Part shown: in pieces, positions 24,021-32,599 of the stretch | How positions within the stretch are numbered: position 1 is the stretch's first letter | Layout: each line of letters begins with the position of its first letter | NCBI GenBank assembly: GCA_964526295.1 | Contig: CAZGKW010000009.1 | Span: 1 to 64,000 of the forward strand | DNA: 64,000 bases | DNA from: CAZGKW01 sp964526295 | Lineage (GTDB): Bacteria > Planctomycetota > Phycisphaerae > FEN-1346 | Direction: 5' to 3' | Notes under the pieces: model-generated | What the model saw: the letters and a program-made list of their open reading frames with translations, nothing else | Told to the model about the DNA's origin: nothing | The model's database searches: none | Program-made: the position numbers and the translations under genes

Positions 24021-24653
24021 TCAGGTCGCGTCGAACGAGCGGATGTGCGAGAGGCGGCGGCGGTAGACGTAGTAGTCGGCGAGTCCGGAGCGGGCCGGTT
24101 TCATCGTGCCGCGCCGGGCCCACGAGACCCGCTGCCGCTTCTCGCAGAAGACCGCCACGAGCAGCTCCAGCATGGTCCAGAGCAGGTCGTAGACGATCAC
24201 GACGGGGACCCCGCTCCACCCGGCGATCGAGACGGCGAGCCGCCGCTTGATCGAGAGGCGCGGCGACGCCGCCGACGAGGCGCCGGCGTGGCGGACCCAT
24301 CGGCCGGCGGGCGGAGCGCCGTCGGGGACCAAGCGCGTGAAAAACAGGCCCTTCCTGACGGGCACGCGGCCCCGAAGCTCCTCGGTCCGGCGCGACCGGA
24401 ACGCCAGCACCGTGCCGCCCGAGCGCAGCCGGAAGGTCCCGAAGTGCGGGATGACCAGGTACCCGCGGGGGCGGTAGTTGGCCGGGTCGGTCACGCAGGC
24501 CCAGAAGCCGTCGATGACGGCGGCGGCGACCTCGGGCGTCGCGCCGCAGACGAGGGAGAGATAGCGGATGATGTCGATGCTGCCGACGGCGGGGAACCGG
24601 CGGATGCCGCCCCACGCCGCCTGGGCCCGTCTGGTCCGCTGGTCGTCGGACAT
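24021..24653 (-). CDS. HU/IHF-like DNA-binding protein with membrane segment, partner of the RT
   Basis: A 210-aa protein. Residues about 24-96 look like an HU/IHF fold: IDIIRYLSLVCGATPEVAAAVIDGFW, then YLVIPHFGTFRLRSGG and FRSRRTEELRGR (the beta-arm/basic part). A linker precedes a 30-residue hydrophobic stretch at 141-170 (GVPVVIVYDLLWTMLELLVAVF), followed by a basic Tyr/Arg-rich tail. An HU fold joined to a membrane helix is unusual. It lies directly upstream of the retron RT on the same strand and could be its effector, sensing DNA and acting on the membrane; that is inference. The start at 24653 precedes the HU-like part with a GGGGGG sequence near. Confidence 0.6.
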   Translation of the reverse strand: MSDDQRTRRAQAAWGGIRRFPAVGSIDIIRYLSLVCGATPEVAAAVIDGFWACVTDPANYRPRGYLVIPHFGTFRLRSGGTVLAFRSRRTEELRGRVPVRKGLFFTRLVPDGAPPAGRWVRHAGASSAASPRLSIKRRLAVSIAGWSGVPVVIVYDLLWTMLELLVAVFCEKRQRVSWARRGTMKPARSGLADYYVYRRRLSHIRSFDAT

Positions 24654-24751
24654 GACCGCCCCCCGGTCCGGCAGGCGCGCTCCTCTGTAGACCAATCGGG
24701 CGGGCGAGGCAAGGAGAAAAGCGGTCGCCGAAACTCCGGCCGGTGCGGCGG

Positions 24752-25885
24752 TCAGGGTCCCTCGTCCGTGACGCCCGCGCGGAGCTTGAGCTGGTCCAGA
24801 CGCTGCCGGATGGCGGCCGCCTGGGGCGAGTCCGGGTACTTCTCCATCAGCTCGACGGCCAGGTCGTACGCCTCCCTGTGCCGGCCGGTCTGGACGTGCT
24901 CGGTGATGCGGGCCTCCCATTCCCGCCGCTCCAGGATCGAAGCGTTCCGCTCCAGCTCCTCGAGCTGCCCCTGGATGGCGTGGGCCTCGGGACTGTCGGG
25001 ATGGTTCTCGAGGAGCGTCCTGGCGGCCCGGAGGGCCTCCCGCCAGTGTCGGCGGGACGCCAGGTGCTCGATCTCCCGGTACAGCCGCCGCTGCTCCTCC
25101 CGCTGGTGGGACTGCTGCTCCAGGCGGACCGTCTCGGGCAGGCGCTGGGCGTCGGCGTTCTCGGGATACTGCTCGGCGAGGCGGCGGGCGACTTCCATCG
25201 CCCGTTCCCACAGGCCCAGGCTCATGTACCGCTCGACCTGCTCGCCGATGTGGGCGATCTCGCTCTGCTCGTGCTGGCGGAGCGCCTCCGACAGGCGGGC
25301 CTCCAGCTCGCCGATCTCCCTGCTGTCGGCGTAGCGGACGCGGAACTCCTCGAGCCGCTGCTGGGCCTCGCGGTACTTGGCGGCCTTGATGAGGGCGTCG
25401 ATCTCGCGGCTCAGGGCCTGCTGGCGGTGTTTCTTGGCCAGTTGCCGCTTGGCGGCCTTCTCATTCTCGTCAAGGAGGGTGTTCTCCATGATTTCCGCCA
25501 GCAGGCTCACGACCTCCTCGTGCGATGCCGAGTTGCCCATGTCTCCCGCCGCGGGCCCGGCCTCCCGCTTCTGGAGGAAGTCGCGCATCGTCCGCTCGGT
25601 CAGCTTCGCGCTGACGGCCGTGCTGAACGTGTACTTGACGATCAGCGACGACCCCAGCGAGACGGCCCCGACGACCATGTAGGCGGCGAAGGTGATCAGG
25701 CCGCCGGCCAGCAGATACCATCCCTGGACGTCGTCGGTCATGGCCACGACGGCCCACACGCCCCCCGCCAGAGCCGCCAGCCCAACCACCCACGCGCAGA
25801 TCGCGAACACGCTCAGGATGGTCGTGGCCCAGTGCGGCTTGGGCAGTTCGCGGCCGAACTTTCCGCCCCCAAAGAGCTTCGTCAT
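24752..25885 (-). CDS. Membrane protein with TPR/coiled-coil cytoplasmic domain
   Basis: A 377-aa protein. Two membrane helices near the N-terminus (about residues 21-50 and 58-85: ILSVFAICAWVVGLAALAGG; YLLAGGLITFAAYMVVGAV) precede a long helical part with repeated motifs ALIKAAKYREAQQRLEEFRVRYADS, GLWERAMEVARRLAEQYPENADAQ, RRHWREALRAARTLLENHPDSPEAHA and GRHREAYDLAVELMEKYPDSPQA. Each is a TPR-like helix pair. AAGGAGGACCG precedes ATG 25885. It probably scaffolds protein interactions at the inner membrane. It ends 98 bp upstream of the HU-like gene on the same strand, so read-through into the retron locus is possible. Confidence 0.7.
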   Translation of the reverse strand: MTKLFGGGKFGRELPKPHWATTILSVFAICAWVVGLAALAGGVWAVVAMTDDVQGWYLLAGGLITFAAYMVVGAVSLGSSLIVKYTFSTAVSAKLTERTMRDFLQKREAGPAAGDMGNSASHEEVVSLLAEIMENTLLDENEKAAKRQLAKKHRQQALSREIDALIKAAKYREAQQRLEEFRVRYADSREIGELEARLSEALRQHEQSEIAHIGEQVERYMSLGLWERAMEVARRLAEQYPENADAQRLPETVRLEQQSHQREEQRRLYREIEHLASRRHWREALRAARTLLENHPDSPEAHAIQGQLEELERNASILERREWEARITEHVQTGRHREAYDLAVELMEKYPDSPQAAAIRQRLDQLKLRAGVTDEGP

Positions 25886-26270
25886 CGCGGTCCTCCTTCC
25901 ACCGGGCATGCGACCGGGCCCGGAGGGGCCTCAAGCGTAGCGCATCGGCCGCCCCCGACGCCCTCCTGAAGGCAAATTTCCCGAAAAAACCGCTTGCACG
26001 AGGGCCGTTTATGGGCCACTATTAGGCTGAACACTCTCCAGCCCATCCCAGCGCAAGGGCCTCACTTGGCCGCCTATGGCGGATCGAGTGGGGCCCCGTT
26101 TTTCGCGCCGGGGGACGCCCGACCCGTCGTGCCCGGGCTTCCGGCCTCACGCCGGGCCGAACCCGTCCCGTCCCCGGCTTGGACAAGCGGCCCGCTGGGC
26201 CCTCCTTCCTGGATTGTATCGGGGCGCAGGCCCCCCGCAAAGCGTTTTGGTAGACAAGGCCCCCGCCCAA
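25886..26270. other. Intergenic region without a convincing gene
   Basis: Frames are open on both strands from 26022 to 26310 because of high GC, but they have Arg/Pro/Gly-rich, non-protein-like composition and no start signals. The part next to 25886 is AT-richer (GCAAATTTCCCGAAAAAACC) and probably holds the promoter of the TPR gene, though no consensus pair was found. Confidence 0.4.
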
Positions 26271-26303
26271 GGAAAAGGCTGCCGCCGGAGGCAGCAGCCT
26301 GAA
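26271..26303 (-). terminator. Intrinsic terminator after the PEP-CTERM gene
   Basis: On the minus strand GGCTGCTGCC-TCC-GGCGGCAGCC is followed by TTTTCCTTGG, 34 bp after the stop of the PEP-CTERM gene. Confidence 0.7.
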
Positions 26304-26336
26304 GGGACACGTGTGGGGCTTATCGCGGCCCGGGCC

Positions 26337-27545
26337 TCAGGCCGACCGCGACCCGCCTCGGCGGCCGAGCAGCACACCGACCGCCCCGCCGGCCACCAGC
26401 AGCAGCGTTGCCGGCTCGGGGATGACCGGCTCTTCGCCCTCGCCGCCGGGGCCCTCGGGCGTGATCGGCGTGGGGCCCGGTTCCGGGAAGATCGGGAACG
26501 GCTGCGGCCCGAACGGCCCGAACGCGCCGAAGAACCCGGCCCCCAGTCCGCCGCCGCTCACCGACGACGAGCTGAAGTTGAACGCCGGTCCGGGGCCCTG
26601 CGCCAGAGGATTGACCGGCACGCCCACCGGATTGTCGGTCGGCGGCTGGCCGGGAGCCCAGTCGGTCGGCACCCCGCTGGTGCCCACCAGCGACAGGTTC
26701 AGGTCGCCCGTCTCCGCGCCTCGTGACACCACCACCGACACGTTCAGCCCCATCTGCGACAGGAACGTCGGCAGGATCCCCAGGTCCAGCCCCGTCGCCA
26801 CGGCCGTCTCGGGCTCCTGGGGGGGCGTGGGGGGCGGCAGGTTGCCGAACTGCGACGTCCGCGACCCCACCTGCGATGAATGGACCCGCGTCCGGTGCCC
26901 AACCGCCAGGCGGGCGCTCGAATCCAGACCTCCGCCCTCGAACCCGTCGCCCGCCGGGCTCCCAGGCATACCCAGCGACAGGGTCATCTGCACGTTGACG
27001 TGCGGCCGGACGTAACTCAGGGCCGTCGTCCCCGCCGAGGCCCACCCGTCGGCCCCCTCGGGCTCGCCCACCAGGACCGTGCTCATGCCCGTCGGACCCA
27101 TGGCGAACCCCGCCATGCCCGACGGCGGGACCGCCACCTTCCCCGGGCCGGGCGTCTCCAGGCCCGTCACCTCCGGGTACACGAACCCCGCCGGAAGCAA
27201 CTCCGTGACGAGCGTCGGAATGTCGGCCGACTCGGGCGCCGCCGCCAGAATCAGCGCCGGCCGCACGGCCCCGGAGCCGGAGACCTCGGCCCCCGCGCCG
27301 CCGAAATCCGGCAGACCCCCCGCCAGGGCCCAGTCCGACGCCTTCAGCGTGAACGATTCTTCATCGAAGGAGAACGGCCGATCCGCCGGCACCGCATCGA
27401 CGGCCGGGCCGGCAAACAGGACGCCGCTCGTCTCGAGCCGGCCGCCCGCCAGGTCGTAGACGCCGGCCGACGCCGTCGCCGCCAGCAACGCCAGCAGGCC
27501 GGTCCCGCCGAGGATGGTCCGTCGCAAGAAGGTTCGCGTCGACAT
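26337..27545 (-). CDS. PEP-CTERM secreted protein
   Basis: A 402-aa exported protein. The signal peptide is MSTRTFLRRTILGGTGLLAL with cleavage near TASAG. A beta-rich mature domain begins YDLAGGRLETSGVLFAGPAV. A Pro/Gly-rich stretch (GFFGAFGPFGPQPFPIFPEPGP) precedes the C-terminal sorting signal VIPEP, a hydrophobic helix and GRRGG. ATG 27545 is preceded by GGGAG at proper distance. It is probably surface-attached after exosortase processing. The mature domain has no recognised family. Confidence 0.75.
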   Translation of the reverse strand: MSTRTFLRRTILGGTGLLALLAATASAGVYDLAGGRLETSGVLFAGPAVDAVPADRPFSFDEESFTLKASDWALAGGLPDFGGAGAEVSGSGAVRPALILAAAPESADIPTLVTELLPAGFVYPEVTGLETPGPGKVAVPPSGMAGFAMGPTGMSTVLVGEPEGADGWASAGTTALSYVRPHVNVQMTLSLGMPGSPAGDGFEGGGLDSSARLAVGHRTRVHSSQVGSRTSQFGNLPPPTPPQEPETAVATGLDLGILPTFLSQMGLNVSVVVSRGAETGDLNLSLVGTSGVPTDWAPGQPPTDNPVGVPVNPLAQGPGPAFNFSSSSVSGGGLGAGFFGAFGPFGPQPFPIFPEPGPTPITPEGPGGEGEEPVIPEPATLLLVAGGAVGVLLGRRGGSRSA

Positions 27546-27880
27546 CGCTTTGACTCCCCTCATGGGCCGGGCGTAGGGATGTACGAACCCGGTCCCCCGG
27601 ACACGTCCGGGGCGCAACCGTTCAGCGTGGGTGCGCAGTTGAGTTTGCTCTTCCCCGGGTGCTTGGGACCCTGAGGCCCCGTTCAAGCCAAAGAATTATA
27701 GCCCATGGCGGGCGGAAAAGCAAATTTCCGTCGCCCGCCGGGCACTTATCGGACGTCGGCCGGGCCCGGAATCCGCCTTCTGGGTCCCCCGCACCGCCCG
27801 GCTGAGCGCCGCAGCGCGGCCTCCATGCTCACGTGCCGCGCCCCGGGGGCGGCCGTCCGAGCCGCCGGGGCCGCCCCGCA

Positions 27881-27951
27881 TGTCATTTCGAGCGACCCTG
27901 AGCTCGTCCCGACGGCGCCGGGACGAGCCAAAGGGGAGTCGAGAAACCTCC
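27881..27951. repeat. GTCATTTCGAGCGA-type dispersed repeat
   Basis: It starts GTCATTTCGAGCGACCCTGA and ends GAGTCGAGAAACCTC, the typical ends of a repeat family widespread in bacteria. The centre is a perfect 10-bp hairpin, GCTCGTCCCG / CGGGACGAGC. Confidence 0.65.
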
Positions 27952-28006
27952 GTGGGGAGAGGGGCTTCGTGGTAGCCGCTCCCGCCGGGCGCGGCACTCC
28001 TTACAT

Positions 28007-28043
28007 AACCCTCTCCTTTGGTGGGAGAGGGAACGGGTGAGGG
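28007..28043. repeat. REP-like CTCTCC hairpin
   Basis: CCCTCTCCTTTGGTGGGAGAGGG with trailing AACGGGTGAGGG; same family as 19051, 32385, 41703 and 44894. Confidence 0.65.
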
Positions 28044-28310
28044 TGTCGCCGGCCTCCGGCTGCCGCCTGCCGTTCCAGGGACTGCGGCGGCAGGGCCCGC
28101 GCCAGCCGGCGTCGACACCGCTTTCGTTTCGCGCACGACAGGGAAAGCGGCCCCGCCGGTCTCCGGTCCTGCGCCTCGTGCCCGCAGCATTGCCCCGGAA
28201 CATCGGCCTAACAGGACGTTCCGCACGCCGCCACCGCCGAGCCGCCAGGACGTGCCGCAAAACCGGCTTCCGGGGGGCCCGCAGAAAACCGTAAGACGTC
28301 CCCGGAAAAC

Positions 28311-29129
28311 CTAGCGATATAAGTGTAGCCCCGCCGCATAGCCGATCGGATCCCGGCTGAGCCAGCGGCCGAGGGGCGGATCGTAGTACCGGTGCCGGAC
28401 GTGGTACAGGCCGGTCTCGGAATCGTGGTAGTAGCCGCAATAGAGGATCGGGTTGCCGACGTCGGACTGGGCGACGTCCGCACCCGCCATGTCCGCATCG
28501 ACGGTCCATTCGTAACTGTCGCCGCCTGAGTCCTGGTCGCCGTCGAGGACCGTCACCTCCCCGTAGGGCGAATAGACGTACCGCTCGACCGAGTCGCCGC
28601 CCGTCTTCACCAGGCACGTGACGTTCATGTTGGCGTCCGTGAGATAGTAGAGCCGCTCGTCGAGGCCTGAGCCGCTCTTGCCGAGGTCGCCGCCCGCGGC
28701 GGCGTCCCGATCGCGAAGGACCGGGGCGTCGATGTAGCGCCGGCTCCAGAGGAATTGCTCGTACACGGTCGTCGCCACGTTCGGCTCCACGCCGCCGCTT
28801 CGCGTGCGGGTGTCCTTTCGGACCTCCAGCACCTGCCAGGCGCGGTTGTAATAATACTCCCGGACGGTCCAGTTGTCACCTGATTCATCGGTGTACTTGC
28901 GGATGCGGCGCGCGAGGCCGTCGTAGCGGTACTCGGCGACGGGGTTGGCGCCGTCGAGGACCTTGACGAGGCGGTTCCAGGCGTCGAAGGTGTACCGGTA
29001 CTCGCCGTCGTATTCCAAGTTGCCGGCGTCGTCGCAGGTGAGCTGGTGCCGGGCGTAGTCGCCGGCGCCGCCGAAGGTCTCGTCGGCCTCGACGGTCCAG
29101 TCTTCGGCCTGTGCCCCACGCGCGACCAT
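28311..29129 (-). pseudogene. RHS-repeat core fragment, truncated at both ends
   Basis: A 272-aa piece of an RHS/YD-repeat protein. YD repeats are visible (YRYTFDAWNRLVKVLDGANP; YRYDGLARRIRKYTDESGD), then the RHS-associated core YVYSPYGEVTVLDG, YCGYYHDSETGLYHVRHRYYDPPLGRWLSRDPIGYAAG. Full proteins exceed 1000 residues and carry an N-terminal shell. Here an in-frame TAA lies two codons before the ATG at 29129. The frame stops right after GLHLYR, where a toxin or tail normally follows. It is probably a displaced RHS tip or remnant. No toxin or immunity gene is adjacent on the downstream side. Confidence 0.75.
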
Positions 29130-29746
29130 AGCTTAAGGATACCACCACCGGCCGCGCCGAGCAAGCGCGAGAGGCGACTGACGACCGAGGTCAGGGCCGC
29201 CGGGCAAGGGGCCCGGACGGCAGGCTTCAGCCTCCGGGCTCCAGTGCCCCCCGCCTCGGGCGGGCTTCCGGCACGGTGGCCGGCGAACGGCCGTCTGACG
29301 ACCGAAGTCAGGGCCGCCGAGCAAGGGGTTTAGCCGACGTAGCCGAGGGCGTTGCGGCGAAGGCGGCTGGCGAAGTCGGGAGGCCGCGGCAACCTGAGCT
29401 TCCTGTGACCTGGTCTTTGCTCTGCCGACCCGGCGTCCTTTGCCCTTCGTCCCGGTTCCGACCAGTCGGGCGGGCTACGGTGTGGCAAGCCCGCCCGCCG
29501 GTCGCGACAGCGCCCCACCGAGTGGAACCGAATAGCGGTTCGTGCGTCTGAATGGGGCCGGGCGGCTGCGGGCGGTTTTTGCCATGCCGGGCCGCCCATG
29601 GGGCGGTTTAGCACTCCGGGCCCGACCCGAGGAGGTGCGGGTGCCCGCCGCGAAGCAGGGGCGTGCCTCCGGGCTTCGCCCGGCGGCCGCGGCGTGCAAC
29701 GCCGCGCGTCCCTGGCGGATGCGGCTGGTCAGGCTGCCGAGGTCTC
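29130..29746. other. Intergenic region with direct repeat, no gene
   Basis: No supported gene. It contains the 34-bp direct repeat listed next and GC-rich sequence with overlapping spurious frames. It ends at the promoter of the protease gene. Confidence 0.5.
29178..29328. repeat. 34-bp direct repeat pair
   Basis: CTGACGACCGARGTCAGGGCC followed by GCCGRGCAAGGGG occurs at 29178-29211 and 29295-29328 with two or three differences, 117 bp apart. Each copy contains the short palindrome CTGACGACCGAGGTCAG. The sequence between is also GC-rich and non-coding. It lies beside the RHS fragment. Confidence 0.6.
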
Positions 29747-29775
29747 TTGGCAACCGACCCTCCGGCCGCTACAAT
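29747..29775 (+). promoter_or_regulatory. Promoter of the S41 protease gene
   Basis: TTGGCA (29747-29752), a 17-bp spacer and TACAAT (29770-29775), 47 bp before the ATG at 29823. Confidence 0.7.
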
Positions 29776-29822
29776 AGGGCCGCACCGTGGACGGGACCGT
29801 CCGCTCGCAGGAGGAGATGCTC

Positions 29823-31244
29823 ATGTCGCGCAGCAATCTTGTGGCTCTGGGCCTGGTCGTCGTGGCCGGACTGATGCTGGCTTGGGCGTTCGCTGTGGCC
29901 GCCGAGGAGCGGTCGGAGGACGAGGAGCTGTTTCGCCAGTACGACCGCTTCATCGAGGTCGTCCGCCTGGTCCAGCGGAAATACGTGACCGATGTCGACA
30001 CGGCGGCGCTCTTTGAGGACGCCATCAACGGCATGCTGGGGGGGCTCGACCCGTTCTCCAGCTTCATCGACGAGGAGGCCGTCGACGACTTCGACAAGGC
30101 CACGCGGGGCAAGTTCAGCGGCATCGGCATCCAGATCGGCATGCGCAAGGGCCTCCTGACGGTCATCAGCCCGCTGGAGGGCACCCCCGCCTACGAGGCC
30201 GGCGTCCTGGCCGGCGACATCATCCTGGCCATCAACGGCAAGAGCACCGACGGCCTCACCCTCAACGACGCCGTCAAGACCATCACGGGCGAGGCCGGCA
30301 CCGACGTCACCCTCCAGGTCCGGCACATGACGGGAGAGTTCGCCGATATCACCATTACCCGTTCTATCATTGAGATCCGCACCGTCAAGGGGCACAAGCG
30401 GACCGGGGACGACGGGTGGGAGTGGATGATCGACCCGGACCACGGGATCGGCTACATCCGCTGCACCGGCTTCGTCGACAACACCGTCACGGAGCTCCGC
30501 GACGCCATCGAGGACCTGCTCGGCGAGGGCATGGAGGGCCTGGTTCTCGACCTCCGGTTCAACCCCGGCGGCCAGCTCCACATCGCCATCGAGATGGTCG
30601 ACCTGTTCATCGATCGCGGCGTCATCGTCCAGACCAAGGGCCGCACGACGCCGTACTGGGAAGCCCGGGCCAAGGAGGGCGGCACGCTTCAAGATTTTCC
30701 CATGGTCGTTCTCGTCAACCCGTTCAGCGCCAGTGCCAGCGAGATCGTCTCGGGGGCCCTCCAGGACCACGGCCGGGCCATCGTCATCGGCGAGCGGACC
30801 TTCGGGAAGGGCTCGGTGCAGAACGTCATCCCCCTGAAGGACGGCGAGTCGCGCCTGAAGCTGACCACCAGCCAGTACTACCTGCCCAACGGGCGGAGCA
30901 TTCATCGAGCTGAAGGCATGGATGAGGACGACGAGTGGGGCGTCGAGCCCGACATTCCCGTCCCCCTGACGCCGCAGGAATACGTCGGCATCCTCCGGGC
31001 CCGGCAGGAATCGGAGATCATCCGGGGCAACGGGCCGGAGGGAAGCGAGGAGGGGACCGAGGTGCCGCCCGTGCCCGCCCCGTCGCCCGAGGAGGAAGGT
31101 CCGGCCGCACCGCCCGGGCCCGGCGCCCGGCCCGAGGGCGCTGCCGCCCCGAGGCCCGCCGTCGACCGCCAGCTCGACCGGGCCCTCGACCTGCTCAGGA
31201 GCCTGGAGGTCATCAAGAAGTACCTCGGCCGCAAGGCGGTGTAG
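29823..31244 (+). CDS. ctpA: C-terminal processing peptidase (S41 family)
   Basis: A 473-aa periplasmic serine protease with signal peptide MSRSNLVALGLVVVAGLMLAWAFAVAA. The N-terminal helical domain ends in GMLGGLDPFSSFI. A PDZ domain (about residues 100-175: GIGIQIGMRKGLLTVISPLEGTPAYEAGVLAGDII) follows, then the catalytic domain with GYIRCTGF, DLRFNPGG, the NPFSASASEIVSGAL Ser segment and GERTFGKGSVQ carrying the Lys of the Ser/Lys dyad. It trims or degrades periplasmic proteins from the C-terminus. ATG 29823 is chosen because GGAGGAG is 7 bp upstream. The tail of about 90 residues is Pro/Glu rich. Confidence 0.9.
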   Translation: MSRSNLVALGLVVVAGLMLAWAFAVAAEERSEDEELFRQYDRFIEVVRLVQRKYVTDVDTAALFEDAINGMLGGLDPFSSFIDEEAVDDFDKATRGKFSGIGIQIGMRKGLLTVISPLEGTPAYEAGVLAGDIILAINGKSTDGLTLNDAVKTITGEAGTDVTLQVRHMTGEFADITITRSIIEIRTVKGHKRTGDDGWEWMIDPDHGIGYIRCTGFVDNTVTELRDAIEDLLGEGMEGLVLDLRFNPGGQLHIAIEMVDLFIDRGVIVQTKGRTTPYWEARAKEGGTLQDFPMVVLVNPFSASASEIVSGALQDHGRAIVIGERTFGKGSVQNVIPLKDGESRLKLTTSQYYLPNGRSIHRAEGMDEDDEWGVEPDIPVPLTPQEYVGILRARQESEIIRGNGPEGSEEGTEVPPVPAPSPEEEGPAAPPGPGARPEGAAAPRPAVDRQLDRALDLLRSLEVIKKYLGRKAV

Positions 31245-31366
31245 GCCGGTCCAGGTCAGCCCTGTCGGGACTCGGCGCGGCGGGTCTCCGTACCCGGTGC
31301 GCTTGCTGCCTATCCGGCGCGGTCGGCACGGCAAGCGACCGCGCGAGCCGCATGTGGACCGCTGCC

Positions 31367-32377
31367 ATGGACCTCCTCGGCATCGAGACCTCCTGCGACG
31401 AGACGTGCGCGGCGGTCGTCGCCGACGGCCGGCGGGTCCGCTCCTCGATCGTCGCCTCCCAGGTGGACCTGCACCGCAAGTACGGCGGCGTCGTGCCGGA
31501 GATCGCCTCGCGGGCCCACCTGGAGGCCCTCGTGCCGGTCGTCTCCGAAGCGCTCGATGCGGCCGGCGTCTCGGCCGCCGACCTGGCGGCGGTCGCCGTC
31601 GTCCACCGGCCGGGCCTCATCGGGTCCTTGCTTCTCGGGGTGACGGCGGCCAAGACGCTGGCCTGGCTCCGCGGCGTGCCGCTCGTGGGCATCAATCATC
31701 TCGAAAGCCACATCTATGCCGCCTGCCTCGATACCGACGCCTGGCCGTTCCCGTCGGTCAGCTTGATCGTCTCGGGCGGGCACACCAGCCTCTATCGCTC
31801 CACGGGCCCGTCGGACCACGAGCGGCTCGGCTCGACGACCGACGACGCCGCCGGCGAGGCCTTCGACAAGGTGGCCGCCATCCTGGGCCTGGAGTACCCC
31901 GGCGGGCCGAGCATCGACCGGGCGGCCGAGACCGGCTCGCCGCGGGCGGTCGAGTTCACCCGCCCCTGGCTGGGCCGCGAGTCGCTCGACTTCAGCTTCA
32001 GCGGCCTGAAGACCGCGGTCCTCTACCACGTCCGGGGTCACGGGGCCGGGGCGAAGCGGCGCGAGACGGACCTCTCGTCGCAGGAGGTCGCGGACGTCGC
32101 CGCCGGATTTCAGGAATGCGTCGTCGACGTCCTGATCGGCAAGACGATGCGGGCCGCCGAAGGGGCGGGCGTCGATGACGTGGTCGTCGGCGGGGGCGTG
32201 GCGGCCAACCGGCGGCTGCGGTCGCGCCTGGCAGAGGAAGCCGACGCCCGGGGCCTCCGGCTCCACCTGCCGGCCATGAAGTACTGCACCGACAACGCCG
32301 CCATGGTCGCCGGTTTGGCCTATCACTATCTGGAATCCGGCCGCACGTCGCCCCTGGACCTCGAGGCCCGGGCGTAG
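31367..32377 (+). CDS. tsaD: tRNA N6-adenosine threonylcarbamoyltransferase
   Basis: A 336-aa ASKHA-fold enzyme that, with TsaB and TsaE, puts threonylcarbamoyl on A37 of tRNAs reading ANN codons. Features are LGIETSCDET, KYGGVVPEIASRAHLE with the HxxxH-type metal site, INHLESHIYA, SLIVSGGHTSLY, DDAAGEAFDKVA, GGPSIDRAA and VVVGGGVAANRRLR. Its length is normal. ATG 31367 starts directly at the conserved core; ATG 31352 is an alternative giving five more residues. A REP-like hairpin follows its stop and may terminate it. Confidence 0.95.
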   Translation: MDLLGIETSCDETCAAVVADGRRVRSSIVASQVDLHRKYGGVVPEIASRAHLEALVPVVSEALDAAGVSAADLAAVAVVHRPGLIGSLLLGVTAAKTLAWLRGVPLVGINHLESHIYAACLDTDAWPFPSVSLIVSGGHTSLYRSTGPSDHERLGSTTDDAAGEAFDKVAAILGLEYPGGPSIDRAAETGSPRAVEFTRPWLGRESLDFSFSGLKTAVLYHVRGHGAGAKRRETDLSSQEVADVAAGFQECVVDVLIGKTMRAAEGAGVDDVVVGGGVAANRRLRSRLAEEADARGLRLHLPAMKYCTDNAAMVAGLAYHYLESGRTSPLDLEARA

Positions 32378-32384
32378 TTGCGTC

Positions 32385-32427
32385 TTCTCCCTCTCCCCTC
32401 CGCGGGAGAGGGCTGGGGTGAGGGGGC
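32385..32427. repeat. REP-like CTCTCC hairpin after tsaD
   Basis: CCCTCTCCCCTCCGCGGGAGAGGG followed by CTGGGGTGAGGGGG; same family as 19051 and 44894. Position directly after a stop codon suggests a terminator role. Confidence 0.7.
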
Positions 32428-32599
32428 TGCCGTTCGTGGATTGTGGATTGCGCATTGGAGGTTGCTGCGCGCGAGCTGCGAGCGGGCTTGTCCTCCGTAG
32501 CCGTGCGGGGGGGGGGCGAAGGAGGAAGCTCGCGGGGACGTCCGAAGCGCGCCGAGAGCATGGCGCGCCCTGAACGCAGTTCAGCACGGAGGAAATCGC

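Larger units (their letters stand above)
27546..28310. other. 765-bp intergenic region with dispersed repeats, no gene
   Basis: No credible coding frame. It contains two repeats, listed separately, and lies between a PEP-CTERM gene and an RHS fragment that are both on the minus strand. The last part, 28050-28310, is unstructured GC-rich sequence. Confidence 0.5.

Noticed and set aside
23094..25334. 746-residue plus-strand frame across the retron locus
   Set aside because: It is antisense to the RT, HU-like and TPR genes, has Arg/Pro/Gly-biased composition and no family motifs; it is a GC-driven shadow.
26022..26726. Overlapping frames downstream of the TPR gene
   Set aside because: Arg/Pro/Gly-biased translations in several frames on both strands; the part beyond 26337 is antisense to the PEP-CTERM gene.
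27883..28617. 244-residue minus-strand frame overlapping the RHS fragment
   Set aside because: It shares DNA with the RHS core in a different frame and has shadow-like composition.
29178..29328. Start of a CRISPR array
   Set aside because: Only two repeat copies, 83 bp of GC-rich spacer, no further units and no cas genes.
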